This document shows positions 8,182-16,492 of a DNA stretch of 64,000 bases, piece by piece (position 1 is the first letter of the stretch; each line of letters opens with the position of its first letter). The notes under the pieces are model-generated. The model was not told the DNA's origin, made no database searches, and saw nothing but the letters and a program-made list of their open reading frames with translations. Source of the DNA: Paracoccus sanguinis (lineage in GTDB: Bacteria; Pseudomonadota; Alphaproteobacteria; Rhodobacterales; Rhodobacteraceae); NCBI RefSeq assembly GCF_900106665.1, contig NZ_FNNA01000002.1:558001-622000 (forward strand). Direction: 5' to 3'. A program made the translations under genes and the position numbers.

Positions 8182-9853
8182 TCGCCCTCTCCTTATACAG
8201 GTTGACCGCGAACGAGATCGCTTCCGGGACTTCTTCCGGCGCGGTCCGCTCGCCGCGTTCTCCGACGTTCAGGCGAATTGTGTGTCCGTGCCCATCAAAC
8301 AGCCACTCTTTCCTGTAGCCAAGCAAAAGCCAGGCAGAATCCGGCGAGGTAGGAGAGCCGTCCAGAATGTCGAGTATTGTGCGTGCCCCATGCCCGGCTG
8401 TCATGGTGACAGCTGCGTCATCGGCGACAATGGGTTCGCCGCCGGCGTCCAACATTTCGTAACGACGTGTCCCGGCCCCAGGCGGTTTGATGCCCTGAGC
8501 ATCGCACCACGCCAGAAACGTTGCACGCCCTTCAACGAAGGGAGGATCTCGCGGGGCGATGCAGGTTGCAATAGCAGCGCCGATTCCACCTTCGAACACT
8601 TCGACGGACACGAAAGCGCGGCCATTGGCCTCAGCCACTGCGGCAAGAAAAAGGCTTGTTGCAGGATCGCCAGTCGCATCAAGGATAACATCCCCTCCGG
8701 ACAACACTTCTACTTGCCATGCATGTGTCTTTGCAGATCGCTGCCAATTGAGGTTGGTATCGATAACTTGAATATCAGCGCCGGGAACGATGTGAAGAAG
8801 ATGACGCCTCAAGCCATGGACTTTGCGAAACCCCACGTCACGCCAGTCCAGCACGTGGCGCTCCAGATTCCCGGGCAGCATCACATCACCGTCAACGAGG
8901 GTGAGATGGTGAACGCCGGAGCGCAACAGCGTTTCAGCGATTTTCGACCCCACCGAACCGGTACCCACAATCGTCACGCGCTTTGACATCGCGCCCTCGG
9001 CGCGTGCGGAACGTGCACCGAGTTCGTCTGGCAGAACGAGCACATGCCGCCGAAAGGTTCCCCCGTCCTCTGTGAGATGAAAGATCTCGACCTGCTCACC
9101 TGCCCGAAATATGACGACTGCAGCCGTCGAGGCCTCCACGATGGCGGCTGTCATAAAATCGAAAGCCGCTGCGCGAACGAGCCCAGCACGATCCAGTGCC
9201 CGCGGCGCAGGGGGAGGATTTTCAGAGACATATACCGGTATGGCGGTACGCCAACTATAGAAATCGGCGTCCGGTGGGCGCTGCATGAGGCTTCGATCCG
9301 CCTCATCATGAATCATGATAGGCCAGAGATCGTCATGAGCGAACCAACGCACCGCGTTGAGGCCAACCGCGGCCCCGTCTCGGATCCGTGCGAGACAGGC
9401 GGCACCGATCAAAACAGGAAATTCCCACCAACCATAGGCCTGCAGCTCGCCAATATCATGCGCTGAAGGCGCGCGGGCCTCGCCTCCTCCAAGCGGGTTC
9501 TCAATGCTGAGCAGATTATAAGCACTGCGCAGCACATCGGCACCCGTGGCCGCAGCGTTCCAGTTGTCCGGGCGAAGCTCGAGGCACAGCGTGCCCGTTC
9601 CATATTGATGGGCGCTCCAACGTGCCTCACCCTGCGGTTCAACCCACGCGGGCACTTCAGGATACTGATCCGGGTAAATCAATCGGACCGGATATCGGTG
9701 GCCATGCGCAGTCAGGACGCCTTCCGCACAGAACATTTTCTCATGGAAGCGCCAGCGCTCTAGGTCAAACCAGCCCTCATCGCCTGCGAGGGCCTCAACG
9801 GCGGCGATCTCTGCCGCCAGTCTTGCTGACTCGAGAAGCCACCAGAATTTCAA
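8159..9853 (-). CDS. cap2: Cap2, E2-E1 fusion conjugating enzyme of type II CBASS
   Basis: A 564-residue two-domain ubiquitin-transfer-like protein. The N-terminal E2-like domain (about 1-160) carries Cys90 in GTGTLCLELRPDNW. The C-terminal ThiF/E1-like adenylation domain (about 285-564) starts with the nucleotide loop VTIVGTGSVGS (293-303) and has ERHVLDWRDVG and LDATGDPATS; Cys450 in FLAWCDAQG is a candidate E1 catalytic Cys. Cap2 activates the CD-NTase C-terminus and attaches it to targets, priming second-messenger synthesis. The start codon overlaps the CD-NTase stop (ATGA). Confidence 0.9.
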   Translation of the reverse strand: MKFWWLLESARLAAEIAAVEALAGDEGWFDLERWRFHEKMFCAEGVLTAHGHRYPVRLIYPDQYPEVPAWVEPQGEARWSAHQYGTGTLCLELRPDNWNAAATGADVLRSAYNLLSIENPLGGGEARAPSAHDIGELQAYGWWEFPVLIGAACLARIRDGAAVGLNAVRWFAHDDLWPIMIHDEADRSLMQRPPDADFYSWRTAIPVYVSENPPPAPRALDRAGLVRAAAFDFMTAAIVEASTAAVVIFRAGEQVEIFHLTEDGGTFRRHVLVLPDELGARSARAEGAMSKRVTIVGTGSVGSKIAETLLRSGVHHLTLVDGDVMLPGNLERHVLDWRDVGFRKVHGLRRHLLHIVPGADIQVIDTNLNWQRSAKTHAWQVEVLSGGDVILDATGDPATSLFLAAVAEANGRAFVSVEVFEGGIGAAIATCIAPRDPPFVEGRATFLAWCDAQGIKPPGAGTRRYEMLDAGGEPIVADDAAVTMTAGHGARTILDILDGSPTSPDSAWLLLGYRKEWLFDGHGHTIRLNVGERGERTAPEEVPEAISFAVNLYKERANEGGAGG

Positions 9854-10863
9854 GCGAAACCACGGGGTTTGTTGACTGGAGCGGCCATTGAATTCGGGAA
9901 GGTATATCCGGCGCCCACGGGCGCTGCTGCTGCGAAGCCCCCATAGTTTGCTGCCCTTGCCGGGTTTGCCGTGTATTTGAAGCGGTCACCGAATACCCGA
10001 CGCCAAAGACGGGTGGCCTCATCCAAGTCAGTTGCATCCTGCGCTCGACGAGCGACGTCGGCATAGACACGAACCTTTTCGATGAAATCTTTCCACTGGG
10101 CGACGGTCACCTTTCCGAGGATGTCATTCGATGGATCGGCGGGGTCCGCAATCACCGGCTTCTGATTGTTCACTGCCATCCAAGCATATGCGCTGTATAT
10201 GTCAGCCAGCAGTTGCGCGAATGCCTCTCCGTAATGCGTCTCGGCCGTTGGCGCATGCCGGGCAGCCAGAACCTCGAGCACGAACCCCTTCGGGCGACGG
10301 CCACTCGGGTTAATCCGGCGCCACCACTTGAACAGCTTCACAAGTGGTTTGAACCGACCGCCGAACCTCTGATTCTGGTTCGTACTCCAGTCGGTATGAA
10401 CGGGAGGGTTTGTGAACTTCCAGGTTCCAGTGTCACGATCAGGGATCATGTAACCGTTCCAGGTGGACAGGACCGGAACAATATCCATATCGGCCTGCCA
10501 TGTCTCAACACGCACCGATCGCTTGTTGATCCGCTCTACTGGGTAGCCGTTGCCACCATCCAGCAGAGAACGGCTGATTTCCCTGAGCACATTGTCGGGA
10601 TGATCGTTGGTTGTGAAATTGGTTACGACGATGATGTCCACATCAGGGCGCTCGACGCCTTCAGCGGTACTGCGGGGTCGGATAGAGGTGCTACGCGCAT
10701 AGCTTCCTGACAGGAAGCTGGAAACATACCTGTCCTTGAACTGAGCTTGAGTTCGCAGATGGTCCCGGATCCCAGTGTGCCCGCCTGAAGCCCTAGTCTT
10801 CGTTGTTTGACTGGGCTCGATATCATCGAGCAATTCAGTGAAGCGAGCCTGTGGAACCGCCAT
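9850..10863 (-). CDS. CD-NTase (cGAS/DncV-like nucleotidyltransferase) of CBASS
   Basis: The sensor and signal-making enzyme of the operon, 337 residues. The nucleotidyltransferase core shows GSYARST (GS at 53-54), the metal-binding pair D74-V-D76 in RPDVDIIVV and a third acidic residue, Asp127, in ADMDIVPV. The gene order CD-NTase, Cap2, Cap3, Cap4 matches the studied Enterobacter cloacae CdnD system, so a clade D enzyme making a cyclic trinucleotide is likely; that is inference. The C-terminal tail is flexible (Gly/Ala/Pro-rich) and ends in Ala, in keeping with Cap2 conjugation through a small terminal residue. A GGGGGTGG ribosome site precedes the ATG at 10863. Confidence 0.9.
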   Translation of the reverse strand: MAVPQARFTELLDDIEPSQTTKTRASGGHTGIRDHLRTQAQFKDRYVSSFLSGSYARSTSIRPRSTAEGVERPDVDIIVVTNFTTNDHPDNVLREISRSLLDGGNGYPVERINKRSVRVETWQADMDIVPVLSTWNGYMIPDRDTGTWKFTNPPVHTDWSTNQNQRFGGRFKPLVKLFKWWRRINPSGRRPKGFVLEVLAARHAPTAETHYGEAFAQLLADIYSAYAWMAVNNQKPVIADPADPSNDILGKVTVAQWKDFIEKVRVYADVARRAQDATDLDEATRLWRRVFGDRFKYTANPARAANYGGFAAAAPVGAGYTFPNSMAAPVNKPRGFA

Positions 10864-11093
10864 ACCACCCCCAAATGTTCTTTATTCGTTCAATATCGGA
10901 GGAGCGAAGATCAAAAACAAGGGGGCTTTTGACGTCAAACTACAAGATGTGGAGCAGTCCCAGAAGATCTTATTGTCATGTGATTGGGGCTTTGCTGTCC
11001 ATGTGATCGAGCCCTCGGGCAGGTCGGCGGAAGGCCCCGGGCGAACGCGCGCCGGGTTCTCCGCCCTCTGGTAGCGAGCCCAACTGGGATCTA
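10864..11093 (-). promoter_or_regulatory. Presumed upstream region of the CBASS operon
   Basis: This 230-bp non-coding stretch between the CD-NTase start and the IS5-like element must hold the operon promoter. It is AT-richer close to the start codon. No clear -35/-10 pair or operator is recognisable by eye. The IS sits about 230 bp upstream and could alter expression. Confidence 0.35.
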
Positions 11094-11944
11094 GGCCGTG
11101 TTGACAAAAGGGATTCACAGTCTCCGTTGAGCGTGATTCAAGCTGGTATCTGCGATGGAGACCAGCTTGGCATGAGACCTGATGTCGGACGATGAGTGGG
11201 CGTTCCACGAGCGCTTCATCTTGGCTGTCCGGGCCCCGAACGGACGCAAACCAGTGAACCACCGCCTTGTTCTGGATGGTATTTTCTGGATTGCGCGGAC
11301 GGGCTCGCCATGGCGCGACCTTCCCGAACAGTTCGGCAAGTGGTCGTCCGTCTATCGTCAGTTCCGACGCTGGACGCTGGCCGGGCTGTGGGAGCAGATC
11401 CTTGATGCGCTGAACGAAAGCCGGATCGTGCCGGACGCGCTGCAGATGATCGACAGCACCGTGCTCCGCGCCCATCATCAGGCAGCGGGCGCAAAAGGGG
11501 GACTCCGCGGCAAGGTCTCGGCCGCTCGCGCGGTGGCTTCACGACCAAGATCCACCTGCGGGTCAACGCGGCCGGCCTGCCCATGAGGACCGAGATCACG
11601 CCGGGCCAGACATCGGACTACCTCGGTTTCGATCTGGTCATGGCCGACAATCTGCCCGAGCCGTCGGTCCTGCTCGCCGACCGCGGCTACGACTCTGACA
11701 AGGTTCGCAGAACCATGGAGGCACGAGACGTCGTGCCGGTGATCCCGATGCGAAAGACCCGAAGGCTCCGCGTCGCCGTCGACCGCAAGCTCTATCGCCT
11801 GCGCAACCTGGTCGAGCGCTGCTTCAACAGGCTGAAGAACGCTCGCCGCGTCGCAACCCGCTACGACAAGACAGCCGAGAGCTTCCTCGGCTTCATCGAC
11901 ATCACATCAATCCGCCTATGGTTCCGCCATTTGTCAACATAACC
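11094..11944 (+). mobile_element. IS5-family (IS427-like) insertion sequence, 851 bp
   Basis: Ends are GGCCGTGTTGACAAAAGGG (left) and the inverse of GGTTATGTTGACAAATGGC (right). Both are flanked by TA within CTA(G), consistent with the 2-bp TA target duplication of the IS427 group. It contains a two-frame DDE transposase. It lies between the CBASS promoter region and the transposition genes. Confidence 0.85.
11182..11942 (+). CDS. IS5/IS427-type transposase, two overlapping frames
   Basis: The first frame (11182-11586) encodes the DUF4096-type N-terminal half (NHRLVLDGIFWIARTGSPWRDLPEQFGKWSSVYRQFRRW) and the first catalytic Asp in MIDSTVLRAHHQAAGAKGG. The second frame carries GGFTTKIHLRVNAAGLP, the second Asp in LLADRGYDSDKVR and the Glu in NLVERCFNRLKNARRVATRYDK. 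The switch lies at an A4G5 run (11493-11501), the usual frameshift site of this group, so the IS may be intact and expressed by programmed frameshifting. Confidence 0.85.
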
Positions 11945-12064
11945 TAGCTGCGATTTGCCCGAACGGCCGCTCTCCCAAATTTGCCGCAACTGCCATGCTG
12001 CGGCGCCGTCAGACCGCTTTCCGTCCAATGCGGACATTCGAGGGATGCTCTTGGAGCGTGACTG

Positions 12065-12284
12065 ATGGTAACAGATCCTATGACCTCCCTAGACAACACC
12101 CGATTATCACCAACTGAATGACTGGCCCCTGTATGGTCCCGCCGATCCAGAAATCTGCCACTTCGTCGATCTCCTCGCTCGACAGCACGGACTACGGCTG
12201 CACGAAATTGAACAGCTAATGCTGCGTGCCCTGAGAGAGCGGGCGGATCAGGAACTGCCCACCGAAAGGACATCGTCTACCTGA
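12065..12284 (+). pseudogene. Possible decayed small ORF
   Basis: From the ATG at 12065 a short frame of 18 codons stops at 12119-12121, but a neighbouring frame (12093-12284) continues with protein-like text: LNDWPLYGPADPEICHFVDLLARQHGLRLHEIEQLMLRALRERADQELP. The two could be one ~70-residue protein broken by a one-base shift. I recognise no family. The rest of the 11945-12290 gap shows nothing. Confidence 0.25.
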
Positions 12285-12290
12285 CCTTTG

Positions 12291-12947
12291 TCAACTCACG
12301 GCTTTCCTCGCCGTGTCCCACGCGATGCCGGCAGCAGTGGCCGCAGCGTTGACCGAGTTTGTTTGTTCAAAAACGCGAGCGACCAGATCTGCATCATAGC
12401 GTTGACGAGTATTTGCCGGTGGCACGTCACGCCCCGTCCGCTTTATCCAACGAGAGATGGTATCTCGGCCGACCCCATGTCGACGACTGAGCTCTCGGAT
12501 CGAGATGCCGCTATCCCATTCAAGGGCTACATTCTCATACACATTCACTCCAGCGCGTTTGAGCGCGCTGATGCCCGCCATGCAACTTAGGCCAAGATCG
12601 GTGGAGAAATCATCTATTGATCGGACGCAGATATAGTGTTCACGAAGCGTCTTTGAATCGAGTAACGGTCGTCTTGGAAGCCCTTCATGGCAGCATTGAC
12701 CGAGAATCCTGGATGCAAGGCGTCGCGGCAAAGGTCTTAGGCACGCCTTCGCGGCAGAAAACTCTGCAGCTCGCCGTGCAAGCTGCTCCGGTGAGAGAAG
12801 TTCACGTCGGCGCCGAGACGGAGCAGGCTCTCTAAACGGTTCCTCAGAGTGGGTATTCAATGTCTCGGGCGCTTCGAATGCTACGTCGGTCGACATTGAT
12901 GGGCAGCCCACCGATGGCCCATGACTTGCCGTGTTGCCTTCGGTCAT
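12291..12947 (-). CDS. Helix-turn-helix protein of unknown role
   Basis: A 218-residue protein. The N-terminal ~80 residues are charged and probably disordered. The C-terminal part has a clear HTH (VALEWDSGISIRELSRRHGVGRDTISRWIKRTGRD) followed by a second helical repeat (ADLVARVFEQTNSVNAAATAAGIAWDTARKAVS) that also looks like an HTH, a resolvase- or transposase-type DNA-binding layout. It is divergent from the Ner-like gene, so the two may share a control region. A regulator of the transposon is likely but unproven. A second Met at residue 18 is an alternative start. Confidence 0.55.
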   Translation of the reverse strand: MTEGNTASHGPSVGCPSMSTDVAFEAPETLNTHSEEPFREPAPSRRRRELLSPEQLARRAAEFSAAKACLRPLPRRLASRILGQCCHEGLPRRPLLDSKTLREHYICVRSIDDFSTDLGLSCMAGISALKRAGVNVYENVALEWDSGISIRELSRRHGVGRDTISRWIKRTGRDVPPANTRQRYDADLVARVFEQTNSVNAAATAAGIAWDTARKAVS

Positions 12948-13043
12948 ACCCTCGCCCCGTGGCTAGCCAGGATTTTGTTCAGGACCTCTGCCCACTGCAC
13001 CACATCTGGTGAACGCGCGCCAGCTAGAATTATCGCCTTCTCA

Positions 13044-13071
13044 TTTTGGCCGGGAGATCAGCCGGCCAAAA
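13044..13071. promoter_or_regulatory. Perfect 10-bp palindrome between two regulator genes
   Basis: TTTTGGCCGG (13044-13053) and CCGGCCAAAA (13062-13071) are perfect inverted arms around an 8-base spacer. It sits between the divergent HTH gene and the Ner-like gene. No T run follows in either direction, so an operator is more likely than a terminator. Just downstream are two near-identical direct repeats beginning GAATCA(G/C)TGTC. Confidence 0.5.
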
Positions 13072-13171
13072 ACCAAAAAAATCACAAGATAGACCCGAAG
13101 CACTTGCTCCCGAATCAGTGTCCGAATCACTGTCGATCGAGCAAAGACGCAGTCCAAGGACTTGCACCGTC

Positions 13172-13414
13172 ATGAAGGTCGACCTGCAAAACCATGAGAT
13201 CCTCAAATGCCGGCTGCGCCTGGTGGGTTCCTCGATGGCTGCGATCGCCCGGACGCTCGGCATCTCCCAGAGCAGCGTCACTGTGGTCAGCCAAGGATAT
13301 CGTCGATCTCATCGGGTTCAGCGGGAGATCGCGTGTCAGCTCGGAACGACACCGCAGCAGCTCTTTCCCGATCGGTATGAAGCAGAGGAGGGATTGCCCG
13401 ACCAGCATAGCTGA
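13172..13414 (+). CDS. Ner/Nlp-like DNA-binding regulator
   Basis: An 80-residue protein of the Mu Ner/Nlp type: HEILKCRLRLVGSSMAAIARTLGISQSSVTVVSQG forms the HTH, and IACQLGTTPQQLFPDRYEAE is the family's C-terminal signature (normally PEEIWPSRY). Ner proteins repress early transcription in Mu-like phages; here the likely role is control of the tnsABC-tniQ operon 245 bp downstream. I choose ATG 13172, since the extension upstream to 13046 is unlike the family. AAGGA lies about 12 bases upstream of the start. Confidence 0.75.
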   Translation: MKVDLQNHEILKCRLRLVGSSMAAIARTLGISQSSVTVVSQGYRRSHRVQREIACQLGTTPQQLFPDRYEAEEGLPDQHS

Positions 13415-13425
13415 CACGGGAAATG

Positions 13426-13490
13426 AAAAAGGGGCACCTGCTGCAAACAGGTAAGCCCCTCTTAGATGTCGATTGAAGCCCGACATCTAT
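13426..13490 (-). ncRNA. Candidate small RNA or terminator pair
   Basis: Read on the minus strand there are two consecutive hairpins. The first has arms AGATGTCG/CGACATCT (13481-13488 and 13464-13471). The second has a GGGGC..ACCTG / CAGGT..GCCCC stem (13459 down to 13431) followed directly by TTTTT (13430-13426), a textbook intrinsic terminator. No minus-strand ORF ends here, so the pair may be a short independent transcript. Alternatively it terminates the Ner-like gene, although the plus-strand tail is only TCTTAG. Confidence 0.35.
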
Positions 13491-13518
13491 TCATCCCCCG
13501 AGTCGAACAAAAAGTCAA

Positions 13519-13543
13519 CCTGCCGGACGCTCGGTCCGGCAGG
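13519..13543. promoter_or_regulatory. Perfect 10-bp palindrome upstream of tnsA
   Basis: CCTGCCGGAC (13519-13528) and GTCCGGCAGG (13534-13543) are perfect inverted arms with a 5-base loop, about 115 bp before tnsA. No T run follows. It is a good candidate operator for the Ner-like or HTH regulator. Confidence 0.45.
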
Positions 13544-13658
13544 GCTGTTCAACACATCCACAAAAAGGGGGAGACCGCACCGCCTGGTCCCGGCAGCGGG
13601 CAGGACCGTGCGCTCCAGACATCATGAAATATGACCTGATCCACCAGGCTCCGTCGCC

Positions 13659-14351
13659 GTGCGCGAATATGCAGGCCGTCGAGCCTACCTTTACCCGCCC
13701 TTGCCAAGCAGGGCGACACGCACACCATTCCCTCGCTCCAAGGCCAGCAGCCGGGGCCATATCCCCGCACACACACCGGCTGACCCCCGACGTCGTATCC
13801 GCCATTTCGAGAGCAAGCTCGAACAGAAGGTGCTTTACTTGCTGCTAGCTCGTTCCGATATCGCTGATATCTGGGACCAGCCGCCGCCAATAAACTATGT
13901 CGATGAGGATGGTCGGCGGCACCCTCATACCTTCGACTATCTGGCCACTCTGACCGACGGCCGACGCATCGCGATTGCCGTGAAACCAAGCGCCGTCGCT
14001 GAGCGCCAAGGCTTTCGAAACACACTCAAGCATGTCAGGGCATCGACGCCGCTCGCCTATGCGCATGAGGTGGTGCTGGTAACCGAGCGGTCCTACACGC
14101 CTGCGGCAGCTCGAAACGCCGAAAAGCTGCACGCTTTCCGCCGAACCGCCGATCCAGAGGCAGATCGCGCTATCGCTGGTCTCGTCTCGACACTGAACAG
14201 CCCCATGACTGTCGCAGAACTTGTGTCCAGGTCGGGCCTGAGCGGCAGGGGTTTCCGGGCTGTCTTCCGCGCGATCTTTGCTGGCGTCCTTCGCGTCGTC
14301 GATGCGGGCGACATCCTTCCATCAACCATCATCACGCGGGAGGCACTTTGA
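13659..14351 (+). CDS. tnsA: TnsA-like transposon endonuclease
   Basis: The TnsA component cuts the 5' strands at the transposon ends so that the element moves by cut-and-paste. The 230-residue product has the N-terminal endonuclease fold: FESKLEQKVLYLLLARSDIADIWDQPPPINYV (acidic Glu51/Glu55, then the DQP motif), HPHTFDYLATL with Asp93, and RIAIAVKP with Lys109. Two residues before that Lys is Ala107, where E. coli TnsA has a Gln. A C-terminal winged-helix-like part follows (MTVAELVSRSGLSGRGFRAVFRAIFAGVL). The start is a GTG with no good ribosome site, so the true N-terminus is uncertain. The stop overlaps tnsB (TGATG). Confidence 0.82.
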   Translation: MREYAGRRAYLYPPLPSRATRTPFPRSKASSRGHIPAHTPADPRRRIRHFESKLEQKVLYLLLARSDIADIWDQPPPINYVDEDGRRHPHTFDYLATLTDGRRIAIAVKPSAVAERQGFRNTLKHVRASTPLAYAHEVVLVTERSYTPAAARNAEKLHAFRRTADPEADRAIAGLVSTLNSPMTVAELVSRSGLSGRGFRAVFRAIFAGVLRVVDAGDILPSTIITREAL

Positions 14352-16492
14352 TGGCGCAACATTTTCGACTGTCCGAGGCCGATTGCCTTGAAATCGCTGG
14401 CACGCAACACCGCCTGGTGCGCTCTGACAAGGCAGGCTCGATCTGGGCGAGGATCGATGAGGACGAGATCCGCCTGGAATTTACGACCGAGGAATTCCTG
14501 CGCTGCCTGGCGGGGCCGGATACACGGCTCAAGCGCGGCCATTTCTCGGACAAGGCCGCCCTTCGCCGACTGCGCTGCGATGTCAGCTACCTGAACACTT
14601 GTGACACAGAAGCGCGTGCTCAAGCGTTGTATCGGGAAGCTTGGGCAAAAGCCTTCCTACAGGCGGAAGCCGCCGGAGAGGTACGGCGTTCCAACCGGTC
14701 CATCAACCGCGTCTTCGACTTGCTGGAACAGCGCGTCACGGCAGCAGAAGAACGTGGGCAAGATGTCGGGAGAACCCCGCGCGCCGGTCAGTCACTGGTT
14801 CGGCGGCGGCGCCCTTGCGTAAAAACTCTGCTTCGATGGGTGAGAGAGTACGACGCTGCCGGTCACACGCCTCTAGTGTTCTTGCGTCGCCGGAAGCTTG
14901 ATCTTCTCCGCGGCAAACTCATGGGAGAGTCAGAAGCCGTGCTTGCTGAGTGCGTGGCGAGTTATCTCGACCGCAACCAGCCCACCCAGCAAGACATCGT
15001 CAACGAGGTCGAGGAGCGGTTCTCTGCAATCAACGCAGCGCGCCGCGAGGCCGGAAAGCCGCCGCTGCCTCAGCCTTCCGCGCGGACGGTCCGGCGCCGG
15101 ATCAAGGCGCTCGACCCCTTCGAGGTCGAAGCTCAGCGTAAAGGCATTGAGTCCGCCCGACGCAAGTTCGGCTTCTACGAAGAGGGGCTTCGCGCAGATT
15201 ATCCCCTGCAGCGCGTCGAAATGGACGAATGGCTGATCGACGTTGCCAGCATGTTCGGGGAAAGCGGTGCACTCGATGGCCTGCCCCCAGAAGCCAGGGC
15301 AATGCTGGAAGTGGGGCGGCGATGGATCTATGTCGCGCTCGATTGTGCAACACGCTGTGTCCTCGGGTTCAGGATCGTCGCCACGCCGAACACGGAAGAC
15401 GCGATCCGGACACTCCACCTGATCACCCAGGACAAGACCGCCCTCGCCGAAGCTGCGGGATGCCAAAGCCGCTGGGAACAGGCGGGAGGACTCGACATCC
15501 TCGTCACCGACCAAGGTTCCGCCTTCGCCGCAGAGCACTTTCGGATGACCGTCGTTGACTTGGGCTGCACTTACGAGGCGCCGCCTGCCGGCGTCCCGAA
15601 GCTGCGCGCACGGATCGAACGGCTGTTCCGCACGTTCGGCCAGCAGCTGGCTCCGACGCTGATTGGCCGCACCTTTGGCAATTCAGTCGAACGAGGCGAC
15701 TACCCTTCGGAAAAATGGGCGGCGCTGACCGACGACGAGCTGGCCCAGATTTTCACGCTGTTCATCGTCGATATCTACCACAACACCCCGCATTCGGGTC
15801 TCAAGGGGGAAACACCTGCCAACGCCTGGAAGCGTTTGTCGGCCGAGCAGGGTTTGACACCGCCGCCGGACGCCAACACCCGTCGCGCAGTGTTCGGACT
15901 GCCCCACACCCGTAAACTCGACCGTCATGGCGTCCGGGTGTGCGGGATCAACTACACCTGCCCCGCCCTTCAGGATGCTTTTCTGCGCGGCCTGACTGGC
16001 GAAATCTCGCTTCGCCTCGATCCCGAAGACCTGACCCATATCTCGGTCTGCATCGGGCACGAATGGGTCAGTGCGCAGGCGGTTCCGCGGGCAGTATGGG
16101 GGCTGTCGCTGGACGAGTGGCAGTCCATTGTCCAGGAGCTGCGAACGCGGTTCAAGTCTGAAGCCGTCCTCTCGGAGGAGATCATCCGGAAGGCGCGTAA
16201 GAAGATTCGTGCGATCGACGCGCGAGCCCGCCAGCTGCGCCGCGTTCAACCCACCAAGGTTGCGGACGGCGCCCTGCTGCGCGCCGAAAAGCAACTGTTT
16301 CTTGGCCTCCGGATCGGACCCGACAAAACGGCAGCCACAGGCGATCTGGATCAGCCGAAGGGGCGAAAGCGCCCTGGGCCTGACGACCTCCTGGGCGATG
16401 TCATCAAGAGCAACACGCCAGTCGGCCCGGCGCCGACAGGATCGGCGGCTACCCCATCCACCACCGACGAGGAGTGGGATTTCAATGACTGA
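14351..16492 (+). CDS. tnsB: TnsB/TniA-like DDE transposase
   Basis: The strand-transfer transposase, a retroviral-integrase-fold DDE enzyme of 713 residues. N-terminal helix-turn-helix segments bind the end repeats (about 70-280). The catalytic core has Asp292 in VEMDEWLIDV, Asp387 in DILVTDQGSAF and Glu423 in LRARIERLFRTF, the usual D-35-E spacing. A Mu-transposase C-terminal domain follows (KLDRHGVRVCGINYTCPAL), and a charged tail ends near residue 713, where family members contact TnsC. ATG 14351 is chosen because it overlaps the tnsA stop; a TTG codon directly before it is less likely. Confidence 0.93.
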   Translation: MAQHFRLSEADCLEIAGTQHRLVRSDKAGSIWARIDEDEIRLEFTTEEFLRCLAGPDTRLKRGHFSDKAALRRLRCDVSYLNTCDTEARAQALYREAWAKAFLQAEAAGEVRRSNRSINRVFDLLEQRVTAAEERGQDVGRTPRAGQSLVRRRRPCVKTLLRWVREYDAAGHTPLVFLRRRKLDLLRGKLMGESEAVLAECVASYLDRNQPTQQDIVNEVEERFSAINAARREAGKPPLPQPSARTVRRRIKALDPFEVEAQRKGIESARRKFGFYEEGLRADYPLQRVEMDEWLIDVASMFGESGALDGLPPEARAMLEVGRRWIYVALDCATRCVLGFRIVATPNTEDAIRTLHLITQDKTALAEAAGCQSRWEQAGGLDILVTDQGSAFAAEHFRMTVVDLGCTYEAPPAGVPKLRARIERLFRTFGQQLAPTLIGRTFGNSVERGDYPSEKWAALTDDELAQIFTLFIVDIYHNTPHSGLKGETPANAWKRLSAEQGLTPPPDANTRRAVFGLPHTRKLDRHGVRVCGINYTCPALQDAFLRGLTGEISLRLDPEDLTHISVCIGHEWVSAQAVPRAVWGLSLDEWQSIVQELRTRFKSEAVLSEEIIRKARKKIRAIDARARQLRRVQPTKVADGALLRAEKQLFLGLRIGPDKTAATGDLDQPKGRKRPGPDDLLGDVIKSNTPVGPAPTGSAATPSTTDEEWDFND

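Noticed and set aside
13431..13459. Simple plus-strand terminator for the Ner-like gene
   Set aside because: The T run is on the minus-strand side (A5 before the stem on the plus strand) and the plus-strand tail is TCTTAG, so minus-strand termination fits better. Bidirectional use is not excluded.
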